Below, piece by piece: positions 14,316 through 22,750 of a stretch of DNA of 32,097 bases. The notes below the pieces were generated by a model. That model had not been told where the DNA came from and did not search any database. It was given only the letters and a program-made list of their open reading frames with translations. Both the position numbers and the translations under genes were made by a program. The DNA is from Firmicutes bacterium UBA1764 (GTDB lineage Bacteria > Bacillota > Clostridia > Peptostreptococcales > Anaerovoracaceae), in the NCBI GenBank assembly GCA_002315535.1, contig DCHA01000020.1, positions 7,873 through 39,969 of the forward strand. Reading direction: 5' to 3'. Numbering within the stretch: position 1 is the stretch's first letter; the number at the start of each line of letters is the position of its first letter.

Positions 14316-16975
14316 TACTTAATCTTTGCTTCTACAAGAGGAATTCTTTCCAATGTCTTCTCAAGCATGTCCTTATAGCCTGCAAGCTTTGTTCTCTCAG
14401 CCTCGATTACGTCTGCCGGAGCCTTCGATGTAAACTTCTCGTTTGAAAGCTTTCCTTCTGCTCTTGCAACCTCAGATTCGAGTCTCTTCTTTTCCTTGAG
14501 CAGTCTGTCATATTCTGCCTTGTAGTCAAGAAGATCATCCATAGGAACGTAAATGATAATTCCCGGAAGTGTTGCTGACATTGCTTCGTCAACAGGTGCA
14601 TCAACGTAACTGATTTCAGAAACATTTGCCTGGCTCATAACGAAGTGTGCGCCGGCCTTTACGAGCTCTGCATCATCAGCCTTGATAAATGCGTGAAGCT
14701 TCTTGCTTGGTGCAGCCTCAACCTCTGAACGAATATTTCTGATAGACTTAATGATGTCCATTGCAGTTTCAAGAATCTTTACGTCCTTGCCGTAGTCCAT
14801 TGCTTCGTCAAACTCCGGCCATTTTTCAAGCATAAGGAATTCCTTTGCGCCGTCGTATTTTGGCAGGAAGCTCCAGATTTCCTCTGTAATGAACGGCATA
14901 AACGGGTGAAGCAGCTTAAGTAAATTCTTAAGTACGTATACGAGGCAGTGTCTTGCGCTTGCCTTTTCCTCGTCTGTTCCGTTCCAGAGTCTCGGCTTGA
15001 TAAGCTCGATATACCAGTCGCAGAAATTGCTCCAGATAAGATCGTTTATCTTCTGTGATGCGAGGGCGAAGTCGAAATTCTCCATGTTCGCAGTGATTTC
15101 CTTTGCAGCGTTATTGAGCGTTGCAATCATCCAGCGATCTTCTGCGGCAAGCTTTACATCCTTAAACTCAGCGATTGGAAGCCAATTGCCATCTTCATCC
15201 TTAAGGTTCATGATTGCAAAGCGGCTTGCATTCCAAAGCTTATTGGCGAAGTTTCTTGCGGCCTCGATCTTTTCTGTTGAGAATCTGAGATCGTTGCCCG
15301 GGCTGATGTTATTAAGAAGCATGAATCTTAAAGCGTCTGCGCCGTAGTTGTCGATAATCTCAAGCGGATCGATTCCGTTGCCCAGTGACTTGGACATCTT
15401 TCTGCCCTGTGAGTCACGAACGAGTCCGTGGATCAGTACGTGCTTAAACGGAGCGCTGCCCATTTCTTCGATTGAGCTGAATATCATTCTTGCAACCCAG
15501 AAGAAAATGATGTCGTATCCTGTTACGAGTACTGATGTCGGATAGTACTTCTTCAGGTCAGCAGTATCGTTTGGCCAGCCAAGTGTTGAGAACGGCCAAA
15601 GAGCTGAGCTGAACCATGTATCAAGAACGTCCTCGTCCTGATGGAAGTGTGTGCATCCGCACTTCGGGCATTTCTCCGGAACATCCTTTGCAACGACCAT
15701 CTCACCGCACTCTTCGCAGTAATATGCAGGGATTCTGTGTCCCCACCAAAGCTGTCTGGAAATACACCAATCCTTGATGTCTTCCATCCAGTGATAATAA
15801 ATCTTGTCAAATCTTTCAGGAACGAACTGTGTCTCGCCCTTTCTTACAGCCTCGATTGCAGGCTCTGCCAGAGGCTTCATCTTTACGAACCACTGCTCTG
15901 AAATTCTCGGCTCAACTACATTATGGCAGCGATAGCATTCGCCTGCAGGAATAACCACATCCTCGGTTTTTACAAGATAGCCGGCTGCTTCAAGGTCAGC
16001 AACCCAGTTCTTTCTGCATTCGTATCTGTCCTGGCCCTCGTACTTGCCGCATACTGCGGTCATCTTTGCGTGCTCGTCTATGCACTCGATAAGTGCAAGT
16101 CCGTGTCTTTGTCCAACCTCGAAGTCGTTAGGATCTGCGGACGGTGTAATCTTTACTGCTCCTGTTCCCTTTGTTGGATCCGGATATGGATCTGCGATAA
16201 CAGGAATCTCTCTTCCAACCAGAGGAAGAATTACTGTCTTTCCGACAATATCCTTATAGCGTTCATCCTCACCGTTAACAGCGATAGCTACATCGGCAAA
16301 CATAGTTTCAGGTCTTGATGTTGCAACAACAATTCCCTCACTTCCGTCTGCGCCCGGATATCTGAAGTACCAATACTTACCCTGATGATCTACGTGCTCA
16401 ACCTCAATATCTGAAAGTGCGCTTCCGCAAACAGGACACCAGTTGATAAGTCTGCTTCCCTTGTAAATAAGTCCCTTATTATAAAGCTTGATGAAGTGTT
16501 CCTTAACAGCCTCATTGCAGCCCTCGTCCATTGTGAAGCGTTCACGGCTCCAGTCACAAGATGAACCAAGCTTCTTCTGCTGAAGATTAATTCTGTTGCC
16601 GTACTGCTCCTTCCATGCCCAAGCACGCTTAAGGAATTCCTCACGTCCGATTTCTTCCTTCTCTTTTCCTTCCTCTGCGCGAAGCTTTTCAACTACCTTA
16701 ACTTCGGTAGCGATGCTTGCGTGATCAGTTCCAGGAAGCCAGAGCGCGCTGAAACCCTGCATTCTCTTAAATCTTGTAAGGACGTCCTGAAGGGTGCCGT
16801 CCATAGCATGTCCCATATGAAGCTGCCCTGTGATATTTGGTGGCGGCATCACGATAGTAAACGGGTCTGCATCGGGATTGACCTCCGGGCGGAAAGCACC
16901 GGACTCCTCCCACTGTTTATAGATTCGATCTTCAAATTGTTTCGGGTCGTAATTTTTTGCTAAATTGTTTTCCAT
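14315..16975 (-). CDS. valS: Valyl-tRNA synthetase, 886 aa
   Basis: This class I aminoacyl-tRNA synthetase charges tRNA-Val. With ATG 16975 as start, the HIGH motif is HMGH at 53-56 within PPPNITGQLHMGH, and KMSKS is at 526-530. The inserted editing domain that removes mis-charged Thr lies at about 195-345. Cys-rich zinc knuckles are visible at WCPVCG and at CEECG...CPKCG (about 420-440). The tail (about 820-886) is the expected coiled coil. GTG 16984 would add three residues. The ribosome site is weak for both. The leader is only about 60 nt, with one 8 bp hairpin at about 17010-17031, too short for the T-box that controls valS in many Firmicutes. It is the first gene of the valS-rnc-smc-ftsY-PBP operon. 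Confidence 0.95.
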   Translation of the reverse strand: MENNLAKNYDPKQFEDRIYKQWEESGAFRPEVNPDADPFTIVMPPPNITGQLHMGHAMDGTLQDVLTRFKRMQGFSALWLPGTDHASIATEVKVVEKLRAEEGKEKEEIGREEFLKRAWAWKEQYGNRINLQQKKLGSSCDWSRERFTMDEGCNEAVKEHFIKLYNKGLIYKGSRLINWCPVCGSALSDIEVEHVDHQGKYWYFRYPGADGSEGIVVATSRPETMFADVAIAVNGEDERYKDIVGKTVILPLVGREIPVIADPYPDPTKGTGAVKITPSADPNDFEVGQRHGLALIECIDEHAKMTAVCGKYEGQDRYECRKNWVADLEAAGYLVKTEDVVIPAGECYRCHNVVEPRISEQWFVKMKPLAEPAIEAVRKGETQFVPERFDKIYYHWMEDIKDWCISRQLWWGHRIPAYYCEECGEMVVAKDVPEKCPKCGCTHFHQDEDVLDTWFSSALWPFSTLGWPNDTADLKKYYPTSVLVTGYDIIFFWVARMIFSSIEEMGSAPFKHVLIHGLVRDSQGRKMSKSLGNGIDPLEIIDNYGADALRFMLLNNISPGNDLRFSTEKIEAARNFANKLWNASRFAIMNLKDEDGNWLPIAEFKDVKLAAEDRWMIATLNNAAKEITANMENFDFALASQKINDLIWSNFCDWYIELIKPRLWNGTDEEKASARHCLVYVLKNLLKLLHPFMPFITEEIWSFLPKYDGAKEFLMLEKWPEFDEAMDYGKDVKILETAMDIIKSIRNIRSEVEAAPSKKLHAFIKADDAELVKAGAHFVMSQANVSEISYVDAPVDEAMSATLPGIIIYVPMDDLLDYKAEYDRLLKEKKRLESEVARAEGKLSNEKFTSKAPADVIEAERTKLAGYKDMLEKTLERIPLVEAKIK

Positions 16976-17043
16976 GGTCTTCACTTTTTAAATAATAACT
17001 ACAAAATCTGCATGCCCAAAATTAGGCATACTCTAACCAATAA

Positions 17044-17072
17044 ATTATATCCCAATTTGCACAATAAAACAA
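17044..17072 (-). promoter_or_regulatory. Promoter of the valS operon
   Basis: On the minus strand, -10 TATAAT (17044-17049, perfect) has a weak -35 TTGTTT (17067-17072) 17 bp upstream, lying inside the T-run of the livF terminator. The expected start is near 17037. Confidence 0.65.
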
Positions 17073-17108
17073 GGAAAGTGAGAATTTTGCGAATTCCCGC
17101 TTTCCTTG
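17063..17108 (-). terminator. Rho-independent terminator after livF
   Basis: On the minus strand CAAGGAAAG pairs with CTTTCCTTG (17100-17108 with 17070-17078). The stem extends inward through a GGGAATT/AATTCTC segment, and the sequence then runs into TTTTATT. It ends the liv operon about 20 nt after livF. Confidence 0.85.
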
Positions 17109-17128
17109 AAATTTCAATGCTTTTAAAA

Positions 17129-17908
17129 TTATTTTGTCTTTTGTTTTCCGAGATAAGCCTCTTTAATCGACTCATCGGCAAGAAGCTCTTCTCCGCGGCC
17201 CTCCATAGTGATGTGGCCGGTCTCAAGAACGTATGCCCAGCGGGCAACCTTAAGAGCCATATTTGCGTTCTGCTCAACGAGAAGAACGCTGACACCATTC
17301 TGGTTAATGGTCTTAATAATCTCGAAAATATCCTTAACAACAAGCGGTGCAAGGCCCAGCGATGGCTCATCCATCATCAGAAGCTTTGGACGGCTCATAA
17401 GAGCGCGACCTACCGCAAGCATCTGCTGCTCACCGCCTGAAAGAGTGCCCGCAAACTGCCAGTGACGCTCCTTAAGTCTTGGGAACAGACTATATACATA
17501 TTCGATATCATCATCAAGCTTATCCTTGCGCAGATATGCTCCGATCTTAAGATTCTCAAGAACCGTAAGATTCGGGAATACCTTTCTTCCCTCCGGACAC
17601 ATCGAAATGCCCGCAGACACGATCTTATCAGGGCTCCAGCCTGTGATGTTTTCACCCTGGAAAATAATCTCGCCCTCCTGAGGCTTGATGATTCCCGCAA
17701 TGGATCTCAGCGTTGTCGACTTACCTGCGCCGTTTGCGCCAATCAGTGTAACGATTCTTCCCGGTCTCATATCGATGGAAATACCGTCAACAGCCTTGAT
17801 TCCGCCGAACTGAACCTTGAGGTTCTTTATTTCAAGCAGCTTCTCCTTTTGAGTATGCTCAGAGTCGTGCTGGAAATCTTTAATTTCATAATTCTTAATA
17901 TCACTCAT
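17129..17908 (-). CDS. livF: Branched-chain amino-acid ABC transporter ATPase LivF
   Basis: This is one of the two ATPases of the HAAT-type amino-acid importer. It has Walker A GANGAGKST, the LivF-type segment MCPEGRKVFPNLTVLENL, signature LSGGEQQMLAVGRAL, Walker B LLMMDEPSLGLAP and switch region LLVEQN. The ATG at 17908 overlaps the livG stop (ATGAGTGA) and is preferred over GTG 17914. About 25 residues precede the core (DIKNYEIKDFQHDSEHTQKE), a polar extension not usual in LivF. It is the last gene of the liv operon, followed by a terminator. Confidence 0.93.
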   Translation of the reverse strand: MSDIKNYEIKDFQHDSEHTQKEKLLEIKNLKVQFGGIKAVDGISIDMRPGRIVTLIGANGAGKSTTLRSIAGIIKPQEGEIIFQGENITGWSPDKIVSAGISMCPEGRKVFPNLTVLENLKIGAYLRKDKLDDDIEYVYSLFPRLKERHWQFAGTLSGGEQQMLAVGRALMSRPKLLMMDEPSLGLAPLVVKDIFEIIKTINQNGVSVLLVEQNANMALKVARWAYVLETGHITMEGRGEELLADESIKEAYLGKQKTK

Positions 17909-18749
17909 CTTCACTTACCCCCAGATATGCATCAATAACCTTCTGGTTGCTTTGGATTTCTGCCGGAGTTCCCTCTGCGATTTCCTTACCAAAGTCTATT
18001 ACATAAATACGGTCGGAAATATCCATAACCAGATTCATGTGGTGCTCAATGAGCAGAATTGTAATATTAAACTTCTCGCGAACATCGTGAATGAACTGCG
18101 CAAGCTCAACTGTTTCCTGAGGGTTCATACCTGCGGCAGGCTCGTCTAATAGCAGCAGGCTTGGATTTGTTGCCAGAGCTCTTGCGATTTCGAGCTTTCT
18201 CTGCTTTCCGTAAGGGAGACTTGTTGCGAGCTCATCCTTTACGTCATCAAGCTCAACAAGCTTCAGCAGATCAAGAGTATCCTGACGCATCTTTTCCTCT
18301 TCGCGAGCATTGAGGTGGAACATTGCTGTAAAGTAATTTGATGTTCTTCTCAGATGCTTTGCGGTAAGAACGTTTTCAAATACTGTCATGGTCTTCCAGA
18401 GTCTGATGTTTTGGAAGGTTCTTGCCATGCCCAGTCTTGTCAGCTGGTCCGGAGTCTTTACGATAATCTTTTCGTACTTACCCATGTTTCTGCCGGCATA
18501 GTTCTTTTTCATCTTGCCCTGAGGATGATTTTCAATAACGAGATTGTCGTTAAAGTAAATTGCCCCATTGGTAGGTTCATATACACCGGTAATTGCATTA
18601 AATGCCGTAGTCTTACCGGCACCATTAGGTCCGATCAATGCTACGATTTCATGTTCGAAAACTTCCATGCTGAGATTGTCAACAGCAACAACGCCGCCGA
18701 ACTGCATGGTTACATTCTCTACGCGGAGCACGCTTCTTTTGTCTTCCAT
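17901..18749 (-). CDS. livG: Branched-chain amino-acid ABC transporter ATPase LivG, 282 aa
   Basis: This is the second ATPase of the importer. It shows Walker A GPNGAGKTT, the Q-loop region ARTFQNIRLWKTMTVFENVL, the typical LivG variant signature LPYGKQRKLEIARAL in place of LSGGQ, Walker B LLLLDEPAAGMNP, and the H-loop LLIEHHM. The insert after Walker A is somewhat long and basic (GKMKKNYAGRNMGK). The start overlaps the livM stop (TAATG), with AAGGAGG 9 nt upstream. Confidence 0.94.
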   Translation of the reverse strand: MEDKRSVLRVENVTMQFGGVVAVDNLSMEVFEHEIVALIGPNGAGKTTAFNAITGVYEPTNGAIYFNDNLVIENHPQGKMKKNYAGRNMGKYEKIIVKTPDQLTRLGMARTFQNIRLWKTMTVFENVLTAKHLRRTSNYFTAMFHLNAREEEKMRQDTLDLLKLVELDDVKDELATSLPYGKQRKLEIARALATNPSLLLLDEPAAGMNPQETVELAQFIHDVREKFNITILLIEHHMNLVMDISDRIYVIDFGKEIAEGTPAEIQSNQKVIDAYLGVSEDE

Positions 18750-19834
18750 TAGTTAGCGCCTCCTTCCTGAGCCTTCTTTGCCTTGCCCTTACCCGCGAGC
18801 TTACAGAAGAATCCGTAGACATCTATTTCCCTCGTTCCCATAATTCCGGAGCGGAAGAATAAAACGATGATCATGATGAGTACTGAGAATACTACCATTC
18901 TGAATCCCGGTCCGAGGAGAGGAATCTTTGTTCCTGCAGCGGTAAATGTTTCAAGGTCAAGGAACTTAAGCCACCACTCAGAGCTTGCATAGTAAATAAA
19001 TGCGGCGATAAGAGAACCTGATACAGAACCGATACCACCGATTACTACTACAAGCAGAATCTGATAGGTCATGCTTGATGTAAATGATACTGATGATACA
19101 GAGGTGTTGCACATAGCAAGCATTGCTCCGGCAATACCACAGAAGAAGGAGCTTGTAACAAAGCTGAGTCTCTTGTGGTGAGCGAGGTTAATGCCCATAG
19201 CCTCTGCAGCGATTTCATCATCACGGATTGCTTTAAAGGCGCGACCATAGGTCGAGTCAATAAGCATGATGATTATTAAAATGCATACGCCCGCAATTGC
19301 GGCATATACAAGAATATTCTTTGGAGCGGTAAAGTTATTAATTGGGTCCGGGCCGTTTGTTACAGGGCCAAACTGCTGAAGCTGAACAAGGCCTCTTGCG
19401 ATTTCTGCGAAGCCCAGTGTTGCGATAGCAAGATAGTCAGACTTGAGTCTGAGAACCGGAAGACCAATTAAGTATGCGAAAAATGCGGCAACAATTCCTG
19501 CGCATATTAACGCAATAACCAGCGGAAGCTGGAAGTTGAAAATTGAATCCCCATAGTTTCTGAATACTGTATGTCTCAGATCTGTCGGGATTGTAAGTAC
19601 AGCATAGGTATATGCACCAAGCAGCATAAAGCCTGCCTGCCCCAAGCTGAAGAGTCCTGTGAAACCATTAAGAAGGTTCATGGATACAGCTGCGAGGGAG
19701 AATGTGAATACCTTACGAAGTACTGAGAACCACATTGATGTGGCAGGTGCAAAGAGCTCGATGCACACAAGTACTATTAAAAGTACGATTACCAGAGCCA
19801 GATTGCACATAGATTTTTTTGTTAATATCTTCAT
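18749..19834 (-). CDS. livM: Branched-chain amino-acid ABC transporter permease LivM, 361 aa
   Basis: This is a polytopic permease with about 8-9 hydrophobic segments. It has the LivM hallmark KSDYLAIATLGFAEIARG and the cytoplasmic coupling segment GRAFKAIRDDEIAAEAMGINL, which contacts the ATPases. I chose ATG 19834 because AGGAGG sits 6 nt before it and it lies 10 nt after the livH stop. The upstream in-frame extension to 19858 overlaps livH and has no such site. The C-terminus ends in a basic tail (GKGKAKKAQEGG). Confidence 0.93.
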   Translation of the reverse strand: MKILTKKSMCNLALVIVLLIVLVCIELFAPATSMWFSVLRKVFTFSLAAVSMNLLNGFTGLFSLGQAGFMLLGAYTYAVLTIPTDLRHTVFRNYGDSIFNFQLPLVIALICAGIVAAFFAYLIGLPVLRLKSDYLAIATLGFAEIARGLVQLQQFGPVTNGPDPINNFTAPKNILVYAAIAGVCILIIIMLIDSTYGRAFKAIRDDEIAAEAMGINLAHHKRLSFVTSSFFCGIAGAMLAMCNTSVSSVSFTSSMTYQILLVVVIGGIGSVSGSLIAAFIYYASSEWWLKFLDLETFTAAGTKIPLLGPGFRMVVFSVLIMIIVLFFRSGIMGTREIDVYGFFCKLAGKGKAKKAQEGGAN

Positions 19835-19844
19835 GCTCTGCCTC

Positions 19845-20726
19845 CTATACCTTATCAATTACCTTCTCGCCAAAGATACCTGTCGGCTTGAATACGAGAA
19901 TGATAATCAGAAGTGCGAATGAAATTACATCGGAAAAGTCTGCAAGTCCGAAGGCCTTTGCCAGAGACTCAACAAGTCCGATGATGAGAGCGCCAACTAC
20001 GGCGCCCGGAATTGATCCTATTCCTCCAACAACCGCAGCGATAAATGCCTTGATTCCCGGAGTGGATCCAGCCAGATGGTTGATACCGGTATTCTTTGAG
20101 AAGTAAAGAAGTGACCCTACTGCCGCAAGGAAGGCACCGATAGCAAATGTTATTGAAATAACTCTGTTAATCTTGATACCCATGAGCTGGCTTGTTTCAA
20201 AGTCCTTTGAAACAGCTCTCATGGACATACCGAACTTTGTATGATTAATTACAAGCACCAAAACAACCATCAGTACTATTGCAACAACAGGTGAAACAAA
20301 TACTGAGAGCTTGTCCTTTACACCGAGAAAGCGTACGCTTGTTGAAAGCCCCGGAATTTCCGGATACTGCTTTGAAAGACCACCCGTAATGTATGAAACA
20401 AGATTCTGCAGCAGATAAGATACACCTATTGCGGAAATCATTGATGACATTCTCGGTGCAGTTCGAAGCGGTGCGTAAGCACATTTTTCGATGAGATATC
20501 CTAGTATTACTGTAAGTATTACCATGATGATAATTGATGCGAAGATAGGCATTGCGCCTGTGCTTCCCGCCATGTATATCAGCATAATACCTGATACCAT
20601 GAACATATCACCATGTGCGAAGTTGATCAGCTTTAGTATACCGTATACCATGGTGTAGCCAATCGCAACGAGTGCGAACTGTCCACCGGTGGCAAGGCCT
20701 CTGATCACGTAAGGCATGATGTTCAT
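19845..20726 (-). CDS. livH: Branched-chain amino-acid ABC transporter permease LivH, 293 aa
   Basis: This is the partner permease of LivM, with about 8 hydrophobic segments. The conserved LivH features are YGILKLINFAHGD near the N-terminus, FGMSMRAVSKDFETSQLMGI as the coupling loop, and GSIPGAVVGALIIGLVES. ATG 20726 is preceded by GGAAGG at 6 nt. The gene starts directly after the hairpin at 20752-20777, so its expression should be lower than that of the binding protein upstream. Confidence 0.94.
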   Translation of the reverse strand: MNIMPYVIRGLATGGQFALVAIGYTMVYGILKLINFAHGDMFMVSGIMLIYMAGSTGAMPIFASIIIMVILTVILGYLIEKCAYAPLRTAPRMSSMISAIGVSYLLQNLVSYITGGLSKQYPEIPGLSTSVRFLGVKDKLSVFVSPVVAIVLMVVLVLVINHTKFGMSMRAVSKDFETSQLMGIKINRVISITFAIGAFLAAVGSLLYFSKNTGINHLAGSTPGIKAFIAAVVGGIGSIPGAVVGALIIGLVESLAKAFGLADFSDVISFALLIIILVFKPTGIFGEKVIDKV

Positions 20727-20751
20727 AACTAACCTTCCATTAATTCATAAA

Positions 20752-20777
20752 AAGCTGCGGCAGATTAGCCGCAGCTT
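20752..20777 (-). terminator. Strong hairpin between binding-protein gene and livH (terminator/attenuator)
   Basis: A perfect 10 bp GC-rich stem (AAGCTGCGGC / GCCGCAGCTT) with a 6 nt loop is followed on the minus strand by TTTAT. The short T-run suggests partial termination, which would let the binding protein be made in excess over the permease genes. It could also protect the upstream mRNA. Confidence 0.85.
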
Positions 20778-20798
20778 CCTATTTAATAAATAATCAAA

Positions 20799-22070
20799 CT
20801 ACTTTGCTACTGTTTCCCAAGCGAAGCTTGCCATTACACCACCCTGGAATGGGTCGAGGAAGCAAGTTCTGAAGTAGTAATCGTGTCCTTCAGTTACTGC
20901 TGTATTTGTGCAGGAAATTCCGATTGCAGGCATACCTGCTGCTGAGAATGTATCTGCTGCTGCGATGGATACGCCGCTGCCGTATGAACCGAGAGCAACG
21001 AGTGCGCCCTGGTTAACGATTGCGGATGCAGCTGTTACAGCGTTCTCTTCGAGTGATCCGTTATCGGAAACGTAAAGAACTACTTCATAATCAACGCCAT
21101 CAATTGTTACTACGTGATCGAGGGAGTTAGCATATTCAACACCAAGTACTTCCTGCTTTCCGCCGGCACCGTTTGCTCCGGATGTCGGTTCGTAAACACC
21201 GATAACGATCTTCTTATTAGCTGTATCAAGTGCGATACCTGCTTCTGCATATTCCTTTGCAGTTGACATTGGGCTGTCGCTGTTTGCTGTCTTCTGAACC
21301 TTAACGAACTGGAATGCTCCGTCTGCAGCCTTCTTGATATAAGCAGAATCCTTGATAGCATCGCCTGTTTCATTGAACTGGATAACGCCTGTAACTGCGT
21401 TTTCAAGCTTTGCTGTGCAAATAGCCTTTGCAACATCGATTGATGTCATTGCAGAACCAGCTGTTTCAGCTGCAGCTCTGATAGCAACCATAGCTACGTT
21501 ATAAGCATCAAATCCAAGAGCAGATACTGCAGCAACGATATCGTTTCCGCCGTTCATATCCTTCTTGTCAGAGTTAGCATTGAGCCATGCCTTGAAGCCT
21601 GTTACGAATTCCTTTGCTGTACCTGATTCATCGTTTTCATCGAAGAATGTGGAGCAGTATACATCGAAGTCGCAGCCCTTAGCAGCATCAAGAATTACAG
21701 AGCTTTCCCATGTGTCGCCTGCCATAAGAGGGAACTCAACACCGAGGTCCTGAGCGTTCTTGATAAGGTTGGAAGCTACTGTTGTGCTGTTTGGAGCAAA
21801 CATTACAGCGGCACTGTTATCCATTGCCTTCTGAACGTAGTCAGAGAAGTTTGTTGTGTTAGCAGGGAATGTTTCCATGATAACTTCTCCGCCAAGAGCT
21901 TCGAAAGCTGTCTTGAAATTATTTGCAAGTCCGAGTGAGTATGTATCACCTTTTTCAGCAAGTACATATGCTACAACCTTGTCACTCTTCTTTTCTGCAC
22001 TGGCATCTCCGCAAGCTGCGAGAGCAAATACCATTGCGAGAGCAAGAAGAATAGCTAAAATCTTTTTCAT
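20799..22070 (-). CDS. Branched-chain amino-acid-binding lipoprotein (LivJ/K-type) with swapped lobe order, 423 aa
   Basis: This is a type I periplasmic-binding-fold protein and the first gene of the liv importer. A lipoprotein signal (MKKILAILLALAMVFALAAC) makes Cys20 the lipid anchor. The order of parts is not that of LivJ/LivK. Residues 30-258 match the canonical second lobe and C-terminus: KVVAYVLAEKGDTYSLGLAN, then VMFAP, MAGDTWES, ALGFDAYN, and TGVIQFNETGDA. A linker of about 27 residues follows. Residues 286-423 match the canonical N-terminal lobe: KKIVIGVYEPTSG, then VALGSYGSGVSIAAADTF, GISCTNTAVTE, and YYFRTCFLDPFQG. The stop falls just where a normal protein would continue into the second lobe. 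All ligand-site segments are present, so it could fold as a circular permutant. The ribosome site GGAGG is 7 nt before ATG. Confidence 0.92.
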   Translation of the reverse strand: MKKILAILLALAMVFALAACGDASAEKKSDKVVAYVLAEKGDTYSLGLANNFKTAFEALGGEVIMETFPANTTNFSDYVQKAMDNSAAVMFAPNSTTVASNLIKNAQDLGVEFPLMAGDTWESSVILDAAKGCDFDVYCSTFFDENDESGTAKEFVTGFKAWLNANSDKKDMNGGNDIVAAVSALGFDAYNVAMVAIRAAAETAGSAMTSIDVAKAICTAKLENAVTGVIQFNETGDAIKDSAYIKKAADGAFQFVKVQKTANSDSPMSTAKEYAEAGIALDTANKKIVIGVYEPTSGANGAGGKQEVLGVEYANSLDHVVTIDGVDYEVVLYVSDNGSLEENAVTAASAIVNQGALVALGSYGSGVSIAAADTFSAAGMPAIGISCTNTAVTEGHDYYFRTCFLDPFQGGVMASFAWETVAK

Positions 22071-22125
22071 TTTAATTCCTCCGTTTATTTTTATACATTA
22101 ATATAAACCATATAAATGAATATTA

Positions 22126-22154
22126 ATTTTACTAAATTATTCGGTTAAAATCAA
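22126..22154 (-). promoter_or_regulatory. Promoter of the liv operon
   Basis: On the minus strand, -35 TTGATT (22149-22154) and -10 TAAAAT (22126-22131) have a 17 bp spacer. The start near 22119 gives a leader of about 48 nt ending in a strong ribosome site. I see no riboswitch or T-box in the 173 bp upstream gap. Confidence 0.75.
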
Positions 22155-22243
22155 CGATAATCAAAAAAATGCGTAAATACTACGGCTATTTTTGAGATTC
22201 CCCCTTATTATTTACTGTAAAAAGAGCTGTTTTTTATGCAGTT

Positions 22244-22750
22244 TTAATGCACACGCTCCGGGTCAACAGGCTCTTCCTCTTCATCTGGAAGAATATCTAT
22301 ATTGCTGAAGCTTCCTATGGACATCTCAAAATCCTTAAGCTCGTAGCCCAAAGCTCCGGAAAAATCCAGCTCCGTGCTTTCTCCTGTCAGTGCATCAGCT
22401 CTTGAGCTTGCAACCGCATGCATAAGTGAGCATGGAATTCCGCCAGCCTTGCACAAGCCGTCCTCTGTGTACCAGTTCTTGAAACGGCAAAGCTCTTCCG
22501 CAAACTGCATCCTTGTATTTCTGTCCTCGAGATTTTCGCAAAGGAACAAAAGCCCTGACTTGATGTTTTCGATGAGCATATAAATTTCCTGCTCCTCGTC
22601 AGGAAGACCGCCGAGAAGATCCTCCATATAGTTCTCAAGAATCTCTCCCATATCCTCTGATGAGGTGCCATCTATAGCCTCAAAGACCTCTTCAAATTCA
22701 AGCTCTCTTTCTTCCTCGAGAAAATCCGCTAAATCTTCAAAGTATTCCAT
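22244..22750 (-). CDS. Unrecognised acidic protein, 168 aa
   Basis: I do not recognise this family. The product is strongly acidic. Its first 50 residues are rich in Glu and Asp (DFLEEERELEFEEVFEA), the middle is helical with hydrophobic stretches and two Cys (ENIKSGLLFLCENLE, CRFKNWY, GIPCSLMHA), and the tail is acidic (DILPDEEEEPVDPERVH). There is no signal peptide or membrane segment, so it is probably cytosolic. It overlaps the end of the pseudouridine synthase gene by 22 nt and is the last gene of the der operon, so it is made with translation and cell-wall proteins. GGAGG lies 13 nt before ATG, rather far. It ends 90 bp before the liv promoter. Confidence 0.7.
   Translation of the reverse strand: MEYFEDLADFLEEERELEFEEVFEAIDGTSSEDMGEILENYMEDLLGGLPDEEQEIYMLIENIKSGLLFLCENLEDRNTRMQFAEELCRFKNWYTEDGLCKAGGIPCSLMHAVASSRADALTGESTELDFSGALGYELKDFEMSIGSFSNIDILPDEEEEPVDPERVH

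Noticed and set aside
22155..22243. Possible terminator or riboswitch between the acidic protein gene and the liv promoter
   Set aside because: Only short complementary pieces (ACTG/CAGT and A/T runs) are present. There is no stable stem with a T-run and no aptamer-like pattern.
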